Origin: Tropicibacter sp. R16_0
GTDB lineage: Bacteria > Pseudomonadota > Alphaproteobacteria > Rhodobacterales > Rhodobacteraceae
Reading direction: 5' to 3'
Assembly: GCF_017743935.1 (NCBI RefSeq)
Contig: NZ_JAGHRE010000016.1
Coordinates: 22,847-86,846, forward strand
Length of the DNA: 64,000 bases
Shown here piece by piece: positions 9,526 to 18,163 of this stretch. The notes beneath the pieces were generated by a model. That model was not told the DNA's origin, made no database searches, and saw only the letters and a list, made by a program, of their open reading frames with translations. Within the stretch, counting starts at the first letter, position 1, and the number at the start of each line of letters is the position of its first letter. The position numbers and the translations under genes were made by a program.

Positions 9526-10121
9526 TGCGCTGCTCCCAGGCCAAAACGCACCATGCGATACCGCTGGATCAAGCTGGTCACGCCAAAGGGCATGCACCCG
9601 TCGCTCAACGCGGTCTCATCACGGTATTCATAGTAGTGCGCCGCCAGCAGCAGAACCGCGTGCCCCAGATCCGCAGGCAACCCGCCCCAATCCGACGCCA
9701 TCCCGGCGCTGAATGTGATCTTCGCCGAACCACCAGTAGCAATCACAGGCAACAAGGCGCCAGCCGGGCGCAAGCGCGGGCGTTGGCTGTCTTTCTCCAG
9801 GCGATAGTCCTCGGGGGCGACAGCCGCCTCCAAACCTGCGGCATTTGACACCAACAAGGCCGATATTTCGCGTACCGGCGACACGGGCAGCACCTCGCCC
9901 GCACGGTCGCGCCAGCTGTTCACACTCCAGGAAAACTCCCGCGTGATCAGCACCTTGCTAATGCGGGCCTCGATGGCGGCAATCGCGGCCACCAGAAACC
10001 CACGCAGCGCGGCATCCTGAACCGTGTCATCGGCAAAGCCGCTGCCCAACCGCAAATGCGCCTTGAATTGTTCCACCGGCAACGCCGCCACCGGGATCGT
10101 GGTTTCTTCGATCAACATCAT
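9522..10121 (-). CDS. GTA gp6, head-tail adaptor
   Basis: A 199-residue head-tail connector that links the portal to the tail. It has the gp6-like start MMLIEETTIPVAALPVEQFKAHL and LRGFLVAAIAAIEARISKVL, then DLGHAVLLLAAHYYEYRDE near the end. The ATG at 10121 is preceded by GGAGAG at good spacing, and the upstream open frame is rejected. Confidence 0.91.
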   Translation of the reverse strand: MMLIEETTIPVAALPVEQFKAHLRLGSGFADDTVQDAALRGFLVAAIAAIEARISKVLITREFSWSVNSWRDRAGEVLPVSPVREISALLVSNAAGLEAAVAPEDYRLEKDSQRPRLRPAGALLPVIATGGSAKITFSAGMASDWGGLPADLGHAVLLLAAHYYEYRDETALSDGCMPFGVTSLIQRYRMVRFGLGAAQ

Positions 10122-10291
10122 CGCGTCTCTCCGCAAGCTCGGGGCCCAAACGGGCCAAATCCTTCGGCTATCTGCGGGCACACGCCACCTCACGTTGCTC
10201 GGACGGAGGGGAGCAGCTAGACAACGCAAGGACCCATTCCCGGCGCATGCCCGCCCCGGGACCGGCGAACCGGCCTCGGTATCAGCACTGC
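10122..10291 (-). other. Spacer between gp5 and gp6 with hairpins
   Basis: One of the two longest untranslated gaps in the GTA operon (170 bases). A 7-bp stem with a four-base loop (10285-10302) straddles the gp5 stop codon, and several GC-rich inverted repeats follow. No T run follows, so mRNA processing or protection of the capsid message is more likely than termination. Confidence 0.4.
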
Positions 10292-11470
10292 TTAGGCAGT
10301 GCCGAATTTCAGCAGCTTGATCGCAGCAAAATCGCTCACGTCGCCGCCCACGCGCTTGGTGGCATAGAACAGGACGTGGGGCTTGGCGCTGAACGGATCG
10401 CGCAGCACGCGCAGATCCGGACGCTCGGCGACGGTGTAACCCGCAGCAAAGTCACCAAAGGCAACGGAATAGCTGTCGGTTGCCGCGTCGGGCATATCCT
10501 CGGCAATCACCACCGGATAGCCCATCAGACGCGCAGGCTCACCCGCCGCCAGGCCATCCGACCACAGGAAACGGCCGTCTGCGTCCTTCAGCTTGCGGAT
10601 CACGCCGGCGGTTTTCGAGTTCATCACAAAGGTACCGTTGGCGCGGTATTGCGCACCCAGAGCATAGACCAGGTCGACGATGTCATCGGCATCGACGCCA
10701 CCGGCGACGCCCGATGCGACATAGCCAATGTTGCCCCAGCTCCAGCTGTCATTGTCGACTGCTGTGTGGTTCAGGAAGCCGCGCGGTTTGTCCGCACCGT
10801 CACCGTTGATGAATGCATCCGCCTCGGCACGGGCAAACTTGTCCGCGATGCGGCCAGCCAGCCAACCTTCGATGTCGAATGCACTGTCATCCAGCAGACG
10901 CTGCGACGCCTTGGGCAGAGCCGACAGCTCGTGCAGCGGGATCGAGATGCGGTCGATCGAAGGCGTACCGGTCTCGACGGTCGCAGTTGTTTCATCAGCC
11001 CAGCCAGCACCCACATCGGTGTGGTCGATCAGAACATCGAAAGAGTTCGCCTCGACGTTCACGACATTGGCAATCGAACGGATCGATGCGGTCGATTTCA
11101 GAACCGATTTGACGGTATCCGCGGTCTGCGGATCCACCAGATAGCCGCCCTCGCTGTTGACGGCAGTCGACAGCGACTTGCCTTCCATGTCCAGGCCGCG
11201 CAGGGCGTCATCATCACCCGAACGCACATAGGCGTTGAACGCTTTCTGATGGGGCGCACCTTCGTCGATCGAGGCGGCAAGATGCGGACGTGCCGCGAAT
11301 TGAGATTTACGATCCAGCATGGTCAGTCGCTCTTCTGTCTGTTTCAGTTTGGTTTGAACTTCGTCTTGAAAGCCCTTGAATTCACTTACGAAGCCGGTCA
11401 CTGCCTGCTTCACTTCATGAACCAGGGGCGCACCCTCTCCGGCCAAGGCCGCGATATCGGTCTTGCTCAT
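10292..11470 (-). CDS. GTA gp5, major capsid protein (HK97 fold)
   Basis: A 392-residue HK97-type major capsid protein. The N-terminal 75 residues are a charged helical scaffold (KGFQDEVQTKLKQTEERL), expected to be removed by the gp4 protease. The mature domain shows the usual capsid motifs: EGGYLVDPQTAD, SIDRISIPLHELSALPKASQ, ADAFINGDGADKPRGFLNH and LMGYPVVIAEDMPD. The ATG at 11470 has AAAGGA at good spacing. Confidence 0.95.
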   Translation of the reverse strand: MSKTDIAALAGEGAPLVHEVKQAVTGFVSEFKGFQDEVQTKLKQTEERLTMLDRKSQFAARPHLAASIDEGAPHQKAFNAYVRSGDDDALRGLDMEGKSLSTAVNSEGGYLVDPQTADTVKSVLKSTASIRSIANVVNVEANSFDVLIDHTDVGAGWADETTATVETGTPSIDRISIPLHELSALPKASQRLLDDSAFDIEGWLAGRIADKFARAEADAFINGDGADKPRGFLNHTAVDNDSWSWGNIGYVASGVAGGVDADDIVDLVYALGAQYRANGTFVMNSKTAGVIRKLKDADGRFLWSDGLAAGEPARLMGYPVVIAEDMPDAATDSYSVAFGDFAAGYTVAERPDLRVLRDPFSAKPHVLFYATKRVGGDVSDFAAIKLLKFGTA

Positions 11471-11506
11471 CAGCACGTCCTTTTGTTGGGTGGGTTTGCG
11501 GCGCCG

Positions 11507-12064
11507 TTACCTGCGCGCCATTTCCTGCCGGGCGCTGTCAAACACCTCGGCAATGCTGCGCCAGGCGTCTTCGGCATCCAGGGTTGTCCCCTTTGCCGCT
11601 ACCCGCGCACTGGGAAGCATCGGGAAAGTCACAAGCGACACTTCCCACAGCTCCAGTTCCGTCAAGAGCCGCTGGCCCTTGTCATTCTTGCTGGCCCGTT
11701 TGGTGCGGTAGCCGATGGACAACCCATCAATCGCCCCTGCCTGGATCAAAGCCGCCGCCTCACGCCCCTTTTGCGTGGTTTCCAGCAGCCGCCCCTTGAC
11801 CCACAGGCCCTTGTCGTCCTCGCGGACCTCGTCCCAGACCCCGATGGGCTGTGCCGGATCGTGCTGCCACAGCATCTTCACCCGCTGACCCGAGGCGTTC
11901 AGAATTTTGAGCGAGGCGCGATAAGCACCCTTCTGCACGTTGTCGCCCCCCTGATCGGTCTCGCCAAACAGACTCGCATAGCCCTCAATCACCGCGTCGT
12001 TAGACACGGTCAGCCCTTCACCGAAACGCGCGAATTTATGTTCAAGTCCGGTATCAATTTCCAT
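11507..12064 (-). CDS. GTA gp4, prohead protease
   Basis: A 185-residue HK97-type prohead serine protease that matures the capsid. Conserved catalytic regions are His68 in LWQHDPAQPIG and Ser116 in GAIDGLSIGYR, with ELWEVSLVTFPM after them. The ATG at 12064 has a strong GAGG-type ribosome-binding site. It lies immediately upstream of gp5. Confidence 0.94.
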   Translation of the reverse strand: MEIDTGLEHKFARFGEGLTVSNDAVIEGYASLFGETDQGGDNVQKGAYRASLKILNASGQRVKMLWQHDPAQPIGVWDEVREDDKGLWVKGRLLETTQKGREAAALIQAGAIDGLSIGYRTKRASKNDKGQRLLTELELWEVSLVTFPMLPSARVAAKGTTLDAEDAWRSIAEVFDSARQEMARR

Positions 12065-12092
12065 GAGGTACTCCTCGTAACCCACTGATGTT

Positions 12093-12314
12093 TCAATTCG
12101 TCGCAGCGGTAAGAACCGATTGAAAGGCCTGCGCCAGGATCACCGCAACGACGCCATAAACCGTCAACCACAGCCGCTTTTCCAACCGCTCCATCATCTC
12201 TTCCAACTGGTCCAAACGGCGGTTGATGTGCTCCAATTTAATGGTCATCACCCGCTCGTGTGCCGCCAGCTTCAGACCCGGTGCGCACTCAAACGGAGGA
12301 TGCCCATCAGCCAT
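12093..12314 (-). CDS. GTA gp3.5, head formation protein
   Basis: A 73-residue protein between portal and protease, as in other Rhodobacterales GTA clusters. It has a helical, charged centre (LEHINRRLDQLEEMMERLEKR) and one membrane-like segment (LTVYGVVAVILAQAF). The ATG at 12314 overlaps the end of gp3 by eight bases; a GTG at 12323 is an alternative. The exact role in the particle is unknown to me. Confidence 0.82.
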   Translation of the reverse strand: MADGHPPFECAPGLKLAAHERVMTIKLEHINRRLDQLEEMMERLEKRLWLTVYGVVAVILAQAFQSVLTAATN

Positions 12315-13491
12315 CCGTGTCACCGGTCACCGCTGGCAACCCCAACAGGGCCCGCTTTTCGGTATCGGTTAGGAAATCCGCCCCCGTCACCCGCGCCCAC
12401 TGCGCGTCCCGCTCGGACGCCAAAGCAGGCACCTGATCCAGATCCGGTTTCAACGTCAGATCTTCACCATTGAACCCCGACAGCCAATCGGCCAGCGCCG
12501 CCGCCACCCGCGTCACCAGGGGCAGAACCGTCAGGCGATAGAACGCTCTGTTGGCCTCCTGATAGTTCGAATAGGTCGCGTCTCCCTGGATGCCCAGCAA
12601 CATCGGCGGCACCCCAAAGGCCAGCGCGATCTCGCGGGCGGCGGCTTCCTTGGTCTTTTGAAACTCCATGTCCGACGGCGAAAAGCCCATCGGCTTCCAG
12701 TCCAGGCCGCCCTCCAGCACCATCGGACGTCCCGCATTGCGCGCGCCCTGATAGTTGGCCTCGATCTCATCGCTCAAACGGCGGAACTGATCCTCGGCCA
12801 TGACACCCTGCCCGTCGCCACCGTTCCATACCAGTGCGCCAGAGGGGCGCGCAGCATTGTCCAACAGCGACTTGGACCAGCGCGAGGCGCTGTTGTGCAC
12901 ATCCACCGCCATCGCCGCCGCCTGCATCGGCGCAAAGCCGTAGTGATCATCCTGCGGATGGAACGACTTGATGTGGCAAATGGCCTGCGCATCAAACCGA
13001 TGCTTCTTGGCACCGACGGTGTAGTCAAACGCCACCGGCCATCCATCAGCCCCCGGCACAACCGCCATGCGGTCGGAACGCAGCACATGCAGCTCCAGCG
13101 GCAGACCGTCCTCGGCCTGCACCGCCTCAACATAAGCATTGCCCGACAGCAGCAGCTGCCCAAACAGCGCCTCCATCAGCTCGGCCCGGCCCTGCGCCCC
13201 GTTGGGCCGCTTGATCAACGACAGCAGCGGATGCACGTCATAACGCTGTTCACGATCCTGCAACACCAACGGCAGAGCAGCAGCGGCTTCGGCGATCAGC
13301 TTGACCGATCGGAACCCCACCGGGTTGCCCGCAAAGCCGGTCCGCGTCAGCGACGCCGTGTCCCGCGGGCTCCACGCCACGCGACCACCGGTCTGCCAGG
13401 CCACAATCGGACCCGCCGCGCTTGCCTTGCTCTCGGGCGCTTTGCCCCCGGCCCCATTCCCGGCACCACGTCGCAAGAAATCGAAAACCAT
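12307..13491 (-). CDS. GTA gp3, portal protein
   Basis: A 394-residue HK97-family portal protein, the DNA-entry vertex of the head. Family hallmarks are FAGNPVGFRSVKLIAEAAA, a central HIKSFHPQDDHYGFAPMQA, and EIALAFGVPPMLLGI with GDATYSNYQEANRAFYR near the C-terminus. The start at 13491 is the first ATG of the frame and matches the usual MVFDFLRR-type N-terminus. Confidence 0.95.
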   Translation of the reverse strand: MVFDFLRRGAGNGAGGKAPESKASAAGPIVAWQTGGRVAWSPRDTASLTRTGFAGNPVGFRSVKLIAEAAAALPLVLQDREQRYDVHPLLSLIKRPNGAQGRAELMEALFGQLLLSGNAYVEAVQAEDGLPLELHVLRSDRMAVVPGADGWPVAFDYTVGAKKHRFDAQAICHIKSFHPQDDHYGFAPMQAAAMAVDVHNSASRWSKSLLDNAARPSGALVWNGGDGQGVMAEDQFRRLSDEIEANYQGARNAGRPMVLEGGLDWKPMGFSPSDMEFQKTKEAAAREIALAFGVPPMLLGIQGDATYSNYQEANRAFYRLTVLPLVTRVAAALADWLSGFNGEDLTLKPDLDQVPALASERDAQWARVTGADFLTDTEKRALLGLPAVTGDTDG

Positions 13492-13731
13492 ATCTGATGC
13501 TCCTATCTGCTCACCGCTGCGCCGGACGCGCCGCTCGGCCTGTTGATGAGAGTTATCGCTGAAGATTGTTGAAGGCTTGGAAACAGTGCGAACGCTGCTG
13601 TTGCAACACGCGGTATTTAGATGTCAGCAGGGAAACAAAGGGCCGCCACACCTGACGCTCAACCAAAGTCTCCAAACGTTTTGGAGCGCGACAAAGCCCG
13701 CACAAACAGCCACCGCGCAAACCTTAACCGC

Positions 13732-15147
13732 TCACAGCACCCGCACACGTGGCCGCCGAAACTGCGCCGCCGGTGCTATCATCAACTCATGCATCGCCCA
13801 CACCAGCGCATCCACGCGGTCCGGCGATCCTTGCCCTTCGAACCCATGCGCCGTCATCTGGCACATCTGTTCCTCCAGCTCGGACAGATCCCCCACATGC
13901 CGCACCTTGCCCTGCTCGTACAAAGCCGCCACAGGTTCCGCCCTTGCCACCTTGCCACGAGAGGCATGCACCGCCTTGAATGGCACCAACGGATCAATCT
14001 GGCGCACAACTTCTTCGACCAACTGCCCGCCCTGGTTCACCTCGGCCACCAGCCGCTCAGCCCCAAACTCATCCATTGCCGCAATCGCCGCCGCGGCCCA
14101 CCCCGACGGCCCCTTGCCGCGCACGGTCCGATCGGCCAACACATAGCCACGCCAATCCTGCGGCGGGCCCTTCATCTGCACACCAGCCACCACGATCCCG
14201 CACTCATCCGCCTGCGCGCCGGACGTCACAGACGGGTCAATCGCCACCACAACCCGATCCAAAGCCGGGGCTTCCCCCTTGCGCGCCGTCTCCAACTGCT
14301 CCGACGACCACAACGCCCCCTCGGCATCCTGCAACAGAACACCGTCCAGTTCCTGCCGCCCCAACCGCGTCCCCGCATAGCGCGCCCGCACCTCTTCCAG
14401 GAACGACGCCGCCAAGTTCGCCCGGTTCGCCTCGGTCGGCGCATGGGTCATCACGGTCGAAGGCGACTCCAGCAACGTCTTCAGAACGCCAACATTGCGC
14501 GGCGTCGTTGTCACACAGACCTGTGGTCGATCCCCCAATCGCAGCGCAAACTGCAACATATCCCAGGTCTCGCCCGCCTTTTTCCACTTCGCCAGCTCAT
14601 CGACCCAGGCCCCATCAAACTGCGGCCCCCGCAGCCCCTCGGGGTCATGCGCCGAAAACGCCTGCGCCTCGGCCCCATTGGGCCAGATCAGCTTGCGCTC
14701 GCTGGCTTTCCACGTCGGACGGCGATCCGGCGGCGAGCACTGCAAAATCCCGCTGTCGCCAAAAATCATCACATCGCGCACCTGATCGAACGTCTCGCCG
14801 ATCAAGGCCACGCGCTTGCATTGACCGCCATCCAGCGGTTTGCTCCCCTCAACGATCGAGCGCACCCATTCGGACCCGGCGCGCGTCTTGCCCGCGCCAC
14901 GCCCGCCCATGATCACCCAGGATCGCCAATCGCCCTCGGGCGGCAGCTGATGCGGCATCGCCCAGAACTCAAAAAGGAAAGGGAGGGCGCAAAGCCCTCC
15001 CTCCCCGATCTCACTCAGAAATGTCTCGCGCGTCGCAGCAGGTGCGGAGGCGAGCCAACCTGCACCCGATCTCAAACCGAGCTCGGTCAAGGTCGAGCGC
15101 ATAGCCTCCTTGGGCAATTCCGGCCTGTCTGTTGTGTTGTTCGACAA
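13732..15147 (-). CDS. GTA gp2, terminase large subunit
   Basis: A 471-residue headful-packaging terminase: an N-terminal ATPase and a C-terminal RNase H-like nuclease. Walker A is GGRGAGKT (residues 81-88), Walker B lies in FDGAWVDELAKW, and the nuclease starts at VVVAIDPSVTS. The end GSPDRVDALVWAMHEL is typical. The full frame starts at a TTG (15147) with a well-spaced GGAG. An ATG at 15102 with AAGGAGG only two bases before it is the alternative. Either way the start lies inside gp1. In GTAs this enzyme packages random host DNA fragments of about 4 kb. Confidence 0.95.
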   Translation of the reverse strand: MSNNTTDRPELPKEAMRSTLTELGLRSGAGWLASAPAATRETFLSEIGEGGLCALPFLFEFWAMPHQLPPEGDWRSWVIMGGRGAGKTRAGSEWVRSIVEGSKPLDGGQCKRVALIGETFDQVRDVMIFGDSGILQCSPPDRRPTWKASERKLIWPNGAEAQAFSAHDPEGLRGPQFDGAWVDELAKWKKAGETWDMLQFALRLGDRPQVCVTTTPRNVGVLKTLLESPSTVMTHAPTEANRANLAASFLEEVRARYAGTRLGRQELDGVLLQDAEGALWSSEQLETARKGEAPALDRVVVAIDPSVTSGAQADECGIVVAGVQMKGPPQDWRGYVLADRTVRGKGPSGWAAAAIAAMDEFGAERLVAEVNQGGQLVEEVVRQIDPLVPFKAVHASRGKVARAEPVAALYEQGKVRHVGDLSELEEQMCQMTAHGFEGQGSPDRVDALVWAMHELMIAPAAQFRRPRVRVL

Positions 15148-15373
15148 AACTCGTCTCCACTTTCTGACAGTTGTTGATCAGCGTATTGACCGATCCCAAC
15201 TGCTTGCTGGTTCCAGCAAGATCTGCATCCTCCCCGGTCTCGATCTGCTTGCGCAGGTCTTCCGCCGCTTGCCGCAAATCGCGAATGGACCTCTCCAGGG
15301 ACTGCAAAAGTTCAGCCGTCTGCGAAATCCGCTCCTCCGGGGTAATCAAAGTCATGTGTGCTTTGGACCTCAT
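15011..15373 (-). CDS. GTA gp1, terminase small subunit
   Basis: A 120-residue helical protein in the position of the RcGTA TerS (gp1). It contains a coiled-coil-like segment (LLQSLERSIRDLRQAAEDL) and a lower-complexity C-terminus. Its 3' end overlaps gp2 by 137 bases. Two ATGs are possible (15373, or 15355 giving MTLITPEER) and neither has an ideal ribosome-binding site. It is the first gene of the GTA operon. Confidence 0.82.
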   Translation of the reverse strand: MRSKAHMTLITPEERISQTAELLQSLERSIRDLRQAAEDLRKQIETGEDADLAGTSKQLGSVNTLINNCQKVETSFVEQHNRQAGIAQGGYALDLDRARFEIGCRLARLRTCCDARDISE

Positions 15374-15402
15374 GCGTGAGTGATCTCCGCACGAGAGAAA
15401 CG

Positions 15403-15437
15403 AAAAAACGGCCTCCGGATCATCTCCGGGGCCGTTT
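15403..15437 (-). terminator. Intrinsic terminator/attenuator in the GTA leader
   Basis: On the minus strand a 13-14-bp GC-rich stem (AAACGGCC...GGCCGTTT with one bulge) is followed at once by TTTTTT. It lies about 20 bases downstream of the predicted GTA transcription start and 30 bases before gp1. The upstream gene mltG has its own hairpin, so this one acts either on the GTA transcript or ends a short RNA of about 55 bases. Confidence 0.65.
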
Positions 15438-15462
15438 GCCCACTTCTTCTAGCATGACACAA

Positions 15463-15491
15463 CCTATAGCTGAGACAGGCCGCTCTGTCAA
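15463..15491 (-). promoter_or_regulatory. Sigma70-like promoter for the GTA operon
   Basis: On the minus strand TTGACA (15491-15486) is separated by exactly 17 bases from TATAGG (15468-15463). It is the only near-consensus promoter in the 208-base gap between mltG and gp1. A start near 15456 would give a leader of about 85-100 bases. Confidence 0.55.
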
Positions 15492-15555
15492 GGTTTCGCG
15501 CAACAGGCGCAACACCTAAGCGTTCGATATCATTAATGAATTCTTAAGCCGAACG

Positions 15556-15578
15556 AAAATGGGCGGCCTAGGCCGCCC
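15556..15578 (-). terminator. mltG terminator hairpin
   Basis: An 18-base perfect palindrome (15561-15578) lies three bases past the mltG stop and is followed on the minus strand by ATTTTCG. It is probably a Rho-independent terminator that isolates the fab/mltG unit from the GTA operon. Confidence 0.55.
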
Positions 15579-15581
15579 GTT

Positions 15582-16736
15582 TCAATTGTTGTTTCTTTCA
15601 GCTTCGATCTCGCGCCATTTGGCCACGTTCCGATTGTGCTCCTGCAGCGTCTCGGCAAAGGCATGACCACCGGTCCCGTCCGCAACAAAGAAGATGTAAT
15701 CCGTCTCATCCGGCGCAACCGCCGCTTCCAGGCTTGCGAGCCCAGGGTTGGCAATCGGAGTCGGAGGCAAACCGTCAATCAGATAGGTATTCCAAGGCGT
15801 TATACGGCGAAGCTCACTGCGACGCAGGCCACGCCCCAATACGCCTTGGCCCTTGGTGATTCCATAGATAACGGTCGGGTCGGTTTGCAGCTTCATGCCC
15901 TGGTTCAGGCGATTGGTGAACACGCTTGCCACCTGCCCACGCTCCTCGGCAACACCAGTTTCCTTCTCGATGATCGAGGCCAGGATCAACATCTCTTCCG
16001 GGCTATCCAGCGGCAACCCCTCCTGGCGGCTCTCCCAGACGGCATTGATGCGCAGTTCCTGCTTTTCCTGCATCTGCGCCAGAACCGCGCCTCGTTGGGT
16101 ACCTGGGGACACCTCATAGCTGTCAGGCGCCAGCAACCCTTCACGCGGGATCTCGCTCACATTGCCTTCCAGCAGGTCCAGCGCTTTCAGTCCCTCAACG
16201 ATCTGCCAGCTGGTCACACCCTCGGCGACGGCGATACGGTACCGTGTGTCCCGCTCGGCACGCTTCTCGCCATAAACAGCGGGAACATCCTCGGCTGTGG
16301 GATCGAAAGAGGCCAGCTCGACAAAGCGCTCCGTACTTGGATCCAACTCCCGGATCTGGGTTTGCAAGCGCGTCACCCCAATGCGATAGACGATCTCGGT
16401 GCCACAGGTGCTTGCGCCGCCTTTGGTGATCTGCTCGACGATCTGCTCCATGCTGGAGCCTTCGTCGATCAGAAAACTGCCCGCTTTCAGCTGGTTGGCC
16501 TTGTCGGCATAGTCCGCGCCAAGGCGAAAGATCGTTCCGCTCGACACCGCGCCCGAACTTTCCAGCTCGCGGCTGACCTGCGTCATGTTCGAGCCCGTCT
16601 TGACCCGCAAACAGATCGCCTGATCCAACGGCCCCTGAGCCGTGTACTGCGACTGTCCCCACAGGATCACACCCGCAGCCAGAAACATGCCAACCACCAG
16701 AATGGTCAGCATGTTCGAGGCAAGAGACCGCCACAT
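15582..16736 (-). CDS. mltG: Endolytic murein transglycosylase MltG
   Basis: Cleaves nascent glycan strands at the inner membrane and is thought to terminate peptidoglycan polymerisation. The 384-residue product has one N-terminal membrane helix (residues 8-28), a LysM-like region, and the YceG domain with the catalytic Glu257 in LASIIEKET. Downstream motifs LQTDPTVIYG and YLIDGLPPTPIANPG are family signatures. Its ATG shares one base with the fabF stop, so fabF and mltG are coupled, a linkage common in bacteria. Confidence 0.95.
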   Translation of the reverse strand: MWRSLASNMLTILVVGMFLAAGVILWGQSQYTAQGPLDQAICLRVKTGSNMTQVSRELESSGAVSSGTIFRLGADYADKANQLKAGSFLIDEGSSMEQIVEQITKGGASTCGTEIVYRIGVTRLQTQIRELDPSTERFVELASFDPTAEDVPAVYGEKRAERDTRYRIAVAEGVTSWQIVEGLKALDLLEGNVSEIPREGLLAPDSYEVSPGTQRGAVLAQMQEKQELRINAVWESRQEGLPLDSPEEMLILASIIEKETGVAEERGQVASVFTNRLNQGMKLQTDPTVIYGITKGQGVLGRGLRRSELRRITPWNTYLIDGLPPTPIANPGLASLEAAVAPDETDYIFFVADGTGGHAFAETLQEHNRNVAKWREIEAERNNN

Positions 16737-18001
16737 TAGTCAGGTTTCCCGAAGATCACGCTTGCGTTGGTGCCACCAAACCCGAACGAGTTCGACAGAG
16801 CGACATCAATCTTGCGCTCCCGCTTAGCGTTCGGCGCCAGATCAAGCGGCGTCTCAACGGCCGGGTTGTCCAGGTTGATCGTCGGCGGTGCCACCTGATC
16901 CCGGATCGCCAGGATCGAAAAGATCGCCTCAATCGCGCCAGCCGCACCCAACAAGTGGCCCGTGGCGGATTTGGTCGAGGTCATAGTGGCATTTGCCGCA
17001 TGCTCGCCCAACAGCCGCTCCACCGCGCCCAACTCGATAGTGTCCGCCATGGTCGAGGTGCCGTGTGCGTTGATGTAATCCACATCCTTCGGCTCGAGCC
17101 CCGCACTGCGCAGCGCCGCACGCATCGACCGCTCGGCCCCATCACCATCCTCGGAAGGTGCGGTGATGTGATAGGCGTCACCCGACATGCCATAGCCCAG
17201 CACTTCGGCATAGATTTTGGCACCACGCGCCTTGGCGTGCTCGTAGTCCTCCAGAACCACGATGCCCGCGCCCTCACCCATGACGAAGCCGTCACGGTCA
17301 TTATCATAGGGGCGGCTCGCGGCTTGCGGGTTGTCCGCATATTTGGTCGACAACGCCTTGCACGCGTTGAAGCCCGCAATCCCGATTTCACAGATACAGC
17401 CCTCGCCGCCGCCTGCGATCATCACATCCGCATCCCCTGCGCGAATGATCCGGCTTGCGTCCCCGATGGCGTGGGCACCGGTCGAACAGGCCGTCACCAC
17501 CGAGTGGTTCGGGCCTTTGAAACCATGACGGATCGACACCTGACCCGAGGCCAGGTTGATCAGCGCGCCTGGAATAAAGAACGGCGACACCCGACGCGGG
17601 CCCTTGTCGCGGATCAGGTTCGCGGTGTTGGCGATAGAGCCCAAACCACCAATGCCCGACCCGATCAGAACACCGGTGCGCAGCTTGTCTTCTTCGTCCT
17701 CGGGCGTCCAGCCTGCATCCTGCACGGCCATGTCGGCAGCCGCGATGGAATAAAGGATAAAGTCCTCGATCTTGCGCTGCTCTTTCGGCGGCATCCAGTC
17801 GTCGGGATTGAACGTCCCGTCGGTGCCATCGCCACGCGGCACTTCGCAAGCATAAGTGGTGGTCACGCCCGATGCCTCTGCATCGAACAACGTGATCGGA
17901 CCCGCGCCCGATTGCCCATCCAGCAATCGCGACCAGGTCTCCTCGACTCCGCTGGCCAACGGTGTGACCAACCCCAAACCGGTTACAACGACTCTGCGCA
18001 T
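16736..18001 (-). CDS. fabF: 3-oxoacyl-ACP synthase II FabF
   Basis: Condenses malonyl-ACP with acyl-ACP in fatty-acid elongation. The 421-residue thiolase-fold enzyme has the complete Cys-His-His triad: Cys172 (TACSTGAHAIG), His313 (NAHGTST) and His349 (SATGHLLGAAG), and ends with SNSFGFGGTNAS. It follows the HisA-like gene after 162 bases that contain several hairpins, so it may have its own promoter. mltG follows without a gap. Confidence 0.97.
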   Translation of the reverse strand: MRRVVVTGLGLVTPLASGVEETWSRLLDGQSGAGPITLFDAEASGVTTTYACEVPRGDGTDGTFNPDDWMPPKEQRKIEDFILYSIAAADMAVQDAGWTPEDEEDKLRTGVLIGSGIGGLGSIANTANLIRDKGPRRVSPFFIPGALINLASGQVSIRHGFKGPNHSVVTACSTGAHAIGDASRIIRAGDADVMIAGGGEGCICEIGIAGFNACKALSTKYADNPQAASRPYDNDRDGFVMGEGAGIVVLEDYEHAKARGAKIYAEVLGYGMSGDAYHITAPSEDGDGAERSMRAALRSAGLEPKDVDYINAHGTSTMADTIELGAVERLLGEHAANATMTSTKSATGHLLGAAGAIEAIFSILAIRDQVAPPTINLDNPAVETPLDLAPNAKRERKIDVALSNSFGFGGTNASVIFGKPD

Positions 18002-18123
18002 GAACTGCCCTCTTGCCTGCTTGCCTTTGAAAACCGCTCATACCCCGCCCAAGGGGATGGGGGCAAGAGCAAGGGCCGAATTGACGCAAGCGCAATTCGG
18101 CCCAACAGCCCATATTGGGCCAA

Positions 18124-18146
18124 AATTCGCGCCCTCAAGGGGCGCG
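18124..18146 (-). terminator. Hairpin with T tract after the HisA-like gene
   Basis: CGCGCCC and GGGCGCG (18128-18134, 18140-18146) form a stem followed on the minus strand by AATTTT. It lies 18 bases past the HisA-like stop. A second 11-bp inverted repeat (18073-18083 / 18093-18103) follows in the same gap. Confidence 0.5.
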
Positions 18147-18163
18147 GTGCATTTTTTGACGCG

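Noticed and set aside
10247..12088. 613-residue open frame on the plus strand opposite gp4/gp5
   Set aside because: It is an antisense shadow of the high-GC capsid and protease genes. The His/Arg/Gln-rich composition fits no family.
13492..13731. 240-base gap between gp2 and gp3 as a hidden GTA gene
   Set aside because: No open frame with a start signal on the operon strand covers it. I see only short inverted repeats.
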